Of a stretch of DNA of 9,602 bases, positions 7,491 through 9,602 are shown in pieces (position 1 is the stretch's first letter; each line of letters begins with the position of its first letter). The notes beneath the pieces were generated by a model that was not told the DNA's origin, searched no databases, and saw only the letters and a list, made by a program, of their open reading frames with translations. The stretch comes from Bryobacterales bacterium (GTDB lineage: Bacteria > Acidobacteriota > Terriglobia > Bryobacterales > Bryobacteraceae): positions 1 through 9,602 of the forward strand of contig JANXQZ010000562.1 in assembly GCA_025353235.1 (NCBI GenBank), in the 5' to 3' direction. The position numbers and the translations under genes are program-made.

Positions 7491-7838
7491 ATGCGCAGAC
7501 TACTCGCTCTTGCTCTCGTCAGCATGGCCGCTTTTGCGGCTGATATTTCTGGGACTTGGAACGCTACCGTCGAACTTGATGTCGGCAGCGGCACCCCCAC
7601 GTTCGTTCTTAAACAGACTGGGGATCAGATCACGGGAACTTACTCAGGCGCTATGGGTGAGGCTAAGGTGAAGGGGACCATCACAGGGGACAAAGTCGAG
7701 TTCAGGTTTGATGTGGCCCCCGATAGCGATACAGTCACTGCCGTCTACACCGGCACGCTGGCCGGGGATAAGACAATGAAAGGAACGGTAAAGATCGGAA
7801 CCGTCGGAAGCGGCACGTTTACTGCTACCAAGAAATAG
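7491..7838 (+). CDS. Small exported beta-rich protein of unknown function
   Basis: This is a 115-residue protein. Residues 1-17 form a signal peptide (MRRLLALALVSMAAFAA), probably cut before DISGTW. The mature part is about 98 residues of short alternating strands rich in Gly, Thr and Val: ISGTWNATVELD, TFVLKQTGDQITGTYSG, EAKVKGTITGDKVEFRF, TVTAVYTGTL, MKGTVKIG and SGTFTATKK. That pattern suggests a small up-and-down beta-barrel or lipocalin-like fold. Proteins with a GTW...FxLKQxGxxxTGTY pattern are common among secreted acidobacterial proteins, by recollection. No enzyme motif or cysteine is present. It starts 24 bases after the carboxypeptidase gene but has its own promoter, so shared function is not implied. 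A ligand-binding role is possible but unproven. Confidence 0.8.
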   Translation: MRRLLALALVSMAAFAADISGTWNATVELDVGSGTPTFVLKQTGDQITGTYSGAMGEAKVKGTITGDKVEFRFDVAPDSDTVTAVYTGTLAGDKTMKGTVKIGTVGSGTFTATKK

Positions 7839-7850
7839 GGCCGCTGCCCT
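7837..7850 (-). terminator. Weak hairpin between the convergent genes
   Basis: AGGGC and GCCCT can pair over a four-base loop. Read on the minus strand the stem is followed by ATTTCTT, a poor T-rich tail, directly after the TonB-like gene stop. Read on the plus strand there is no T tract. The stem is only five base pairs, so it may not terminate transcription efficiently. Confidence 0.25.
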
Positions 7851-7852
7851 CG

Positions 7853-8869
7853 TTAGAGCAGCCGGAAGTTAACTTCGATCGTGGCCTGGACTGGCACGGC
7901 GTGCCCGTCTTTCATGCCCGGCCGAAATTTCCATTTCTCGACGGCTTCGATCGCTTTCTGATCAAGCCCTAGTCCCAAAGCTCGAAGCACTTTCACGTCT
8001 TTCGGGTTGCCCTTCTCATCCACAACCACAAAGAGCACCACCGTGCCCTGGAATTTCGCTTTGCGAGCTTCCTCCGAGTATTCAGGCTCCACCTTATAGA
8101 GCACGCTAGGAGCAGACACGCCGCCACCAATCTTGTAAGCGCCGCCGCCGATGTTCCCACCTGAGCCTGGGCCGTAACCAGCGCCCCTACCAGATCCAAC
8201 TCCGCCGCCAGGACCCGAACCGATTCCGCCTCCAGCGCCGGGCCCATTCGAGGCAATGCCGGATTTAGCAAGAGGGTCGCCAAGCTGCGCCATATCCACG
8301 CGCGGGATATTTGCGTCAGGCTGAATAACCAACGTCGGCTCCATCACCAGCTTTGGATGTTCGTTATGAACCACAGCCATGGGAGGAACGAACTGCTTGT
8401 CAGCCAACTTCGGAAGCTTGCCTTTGCTCGGAGGTGTGGGAGAGCGATCACCACCCCCTCCGCCGCCGCCCCTTACATCTTTTTTGACAGGCGCGGGCTT
8501 ATACGGAGCAAGATCGGGCGCGATTAGCGTAATATGATCCTTCACAGCCTGCTGAACTGCTCGGTTCGTCCCTATCAAAAAAGCCAGGGCTACCACGCCC
8601 ACGTGGATCAGAAGCGATGTGAAACCGGCCCTTTTCTCCTGGCCGCCATAAAATCCCCAGATGTCTTGAACCGGTACCGGAGTGGAGGTAAGCTCCAAGG
8701 GGGGCAGCTTGGGGGGGTTGATCAGTTCCTTGATGTTATGGAAGAAAGACCGATACCAAGGCTCCTCGACATCGGGCATCAAGAGCCGTTGCAGATGAAT
8801 ATCGGGGTTTCCCGCGCCTCGGAGCTCAGGTGCTGATGAGGAAGTCATATTTTCGTGCTCAGCTGTCAT
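7853..8869 (-). CDS. TonB-family energy-transducer protein with Gly-rich linker
   Basis: This 338-residue inner-membrane protein should pass proton-motive energy to outer-membrane receptors, working with ExbB/ExbD-like partners not present here. Residues 1-80 are a cytoplasmic extension (RLLMPDVEEPWYRSFF, then PPKLPPLELTSTPVPVQDIW). One TM segment spans about 83-100 (FTSLLIHVGVVALAFLIG). The periplasmic linker holds proline/lysine stretches, seven glycines in a row (134-140) and a Gly/Ser/Pro-rich run at 207-250. The TonB C-terminal domain is residues 252-338, with the hallmarks YSEEARKAKFQGTV, AIEAVEKWKFRPG and the closing IEVNFRLL. A cytoplasmic arm of about 80 residues is long compared with enterobacterial TonB but familiar in acidobacterial members. 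ATG 8869 has GGGA ten bases upstream; ATG 8848 is an alternative. It is transcribed in the same direction as the methyltransferase but has its own likely promoter in the gap. Confidence 0.9.
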   Translation of the reverse strand: MTAEHENMTSSSAPELRGAGNPDIHLQRLLMPDVEEPWYRSFFHNIKELINPPKLPPLELTSTPVPVQDIWGFYGGQEKRAGFTSLLIHVGVVALAFLIGTNRAVQQAVKDHITLIAPDLAPYKPAPVKKDVRGGGGGGGDRSPTPPSKGKLPKLADKQFVPPMAVVHNEHPKLVMEPTLVIQPDANIPRVDMAQLGDPLAKSGIASNGPGAGGGIGSGPGGGVGSGRGAGYGPGSGGNIGGGAYKIGGGVSAPSVLYKVEPEYSEEARKAKFQGTVVLFVVVDEKGNPKDVKVLRALGLGLDQKAIEAVEKWKFRPGMKDGHAVPVQATIEVNFRLL

Positions 8870-8945
8870 TTACCGTGGTTCCCTTACTCGCTCCACTCAA
8901 TAGACGCAAGCCGGAAGTTCGGGTTGCAAGCAATAGTTTGATCTG

Positions 8946-8954
8946 ATTCTATCA
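8946..8954 (-). promoter_or_regulatory. Extended -10 promoter for the TonB-family gene
   Basis: Read on the minus strand this is TGATAGAAT: TG, one base, then TAGAAT, one mismatch to TATAAT. Transcription would start near 8939 and give a leader of about 70 bases before ATG 8869. The -35 region is poor, with at best 3 of 6 matches. It lies in the 108-base gap after the methyltransferase, which shows no terminator hairpin, so read-through is also possible. Confidence 0.45.
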
Positions 8955-8977
8955 CTTCCAGAGAGAACGTACACAGC

Positions 8978-9602
8978 TTAGGGTGTTTTGATAAAGAAGA
9001 AAATATGCTGCCGAGGCAGCGTGTCCAGAACCTTATCCATTTTGAAGCCCTGGGCCTCTACCTCCGTTCGAACCTCAGGGATGCTCATCTTATGGTCTGG
9101 CCGGATCGGAATGGTCGGGTCCTCCTTGCGATACTCCAGCAGCACCAGTCTGCCCTCAGGCTTCAAGGACGTTCGGATTGCGTCCAGCATGCGTTGGGGC
9201 TGCGAGAACTCATGATAGACGTCCACCAACAGCACGATATCCATCTTGCCGACCGGCAGCTTAGGGTTAGCCTCGGAGCCGAGCACCGTTTCTATGTTGG
9301 TCAAGTGGAGCTTAGCTGTCCGCTCCCGAATGCGAGCCAGCATTTCCGGCTGAACATCGTTCGCATAAACGCGGCCCGTGGAGCCCACCTTTGCCGCCAA
9401 TCGAATGGAAAAATAGCCGGTACCAGCGCCGATGTCCGCCACGCTCATGCCCTTCAGCACGCCCAATGCCTCAATGGCCATTTCGGGCGCTTCTTCTTTC
9501 TCGCGCTCGGAACGTTCCAGCCACTCGGCTCCTGCATACCCCATCACGGGAGCGATCTTCCGGCCCGTAAGCGGGTGTTCGGCCTGCGCGCTCGCACCTG
9601 GG
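8978..9602 (-). CDS. Probably exported class I SAM-dependent methyltransferase (5' end outside window)
   Basis: The reading frame runs off the right edge, and 207 residues are visible. They begin GASAQAEHPLTGRKIAPVMG, where GASAQA resembles the end of a signal peptide and EHPLTGRKIAPVMG is the usual mature start of this acidobacterial/planctomycete methyltransferase group. A GTG at 9547 and ATG at 9544 are internal, not the true start. The Rossmann methyltransferase motifs are complete: VADIGAGTGYF (visible residues about 54-64, SAM-binding motif I), YANDVQPEML (about 79-88, acidic residue after strand 2), DIVLLVDVYHEF (about 121-132) and LKPEGRLVLLEYR (about 146-158). The C-terminus HIFFFIKTP is the expected last strand. 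The methyl acceptor is unknown. A predicted export signal on a SAM-dependent enzyme is odd because SAM is cytoplasmic. The signal peptide cannot be confirmed without the missing start. Confidence 0.85.
   Translation of the reverse strand, partial: PGASAQAEHPLTGRKIAPVMGYAGAEWLERSEREKEEAPEMAIEALGVLKGMSVADIGAGTGYFSIRLAAKVGSTGRVYANDVQPEMLARIRERTAKLHLTNIETVLGSEANPKLPVGKMDIVLLVDVYHEFSQPQRMLDAIRTSLKPEGRLVLLEYRKEDPTIPIRPDHKMSIPEVRTEVEAQGFKMDKVLDTLPRQHIFFFIKTP

Noticed and set aside
8120..8250. Repetitive CCGCC/GCCACC-like DNA that could suggest a tandem repeat
   Set aside because: It is the coding sequence of the Gly-rich linker of the TonB-family protein, with no regular unit at DNA level.

Overview
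The window looks like chromosomal DNA of an acidobacterium, probably of the Bryobacterales/Solibacter type. This rests on an ADOP-type permease beside a PadR-family regulator, a TonB-family protein with the acidobacterial N-terminal extension, several exported proteins with short Ala/Leu signal peptides, and moderately high GC. The lineage is inferred from family content; there is no rRNA or marker gene. I see no tRNA, rRNA, CRISPR array, insertion sequence or phage gene.

Layout. (1) Bases 52-1635, minus strand: the exported beta-propeller half of an S9D glutamyl-endopeptidase-like protein. It stops just where the catalytic alpha/beta-hydrolase half should begin, and bases 1-51 beyond the stop are unassigned. 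(2) About 1640-1720: a short divergent promoter region. (3) Bases 1719-1882, plus strand: a wrecked PadR-family regulator gene with a good TTG start and Shine-Dalgarno site, but missing its recognition-helix segment (with a frame change) and its C-terminal half. (4) Bases 1890-4568, plus: an intact 892-residue ADOP (MacB/FtsX-type) permease. (5) Bases 4617-7466, plus: a large exported M14-type zinc carboxypeptidase with its own promoter. (6) Bases 7491-7838, plus: a 115-residue exported beta-rich protein, apparently from a leaderless promoter. (7) Bases 7853-8869, minus: a TonB-family protein. (8) Bases 8978 to the right edge, minus: a class I SAM-dependent methyltransferase whose visible N-terminus looks like the end of a signal peptide.

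The genes do not form one pathway. Most products act at or beyond the inner membrane: two peptidase-family proteins, an envelope permease, a small exported beta protein and a TonB-type energy transducer. The strongest evolutionary signals are two decayed genes lying head to head (S9D and PadR) beside an intact ADOP. The strongest regulatory signal is the repeated use of extended -10 promoters (TGnTATxxT), twice placed so close to the start codon that the mRNA should be leaderless or nearly so. I found no convincing new multi-gene system.
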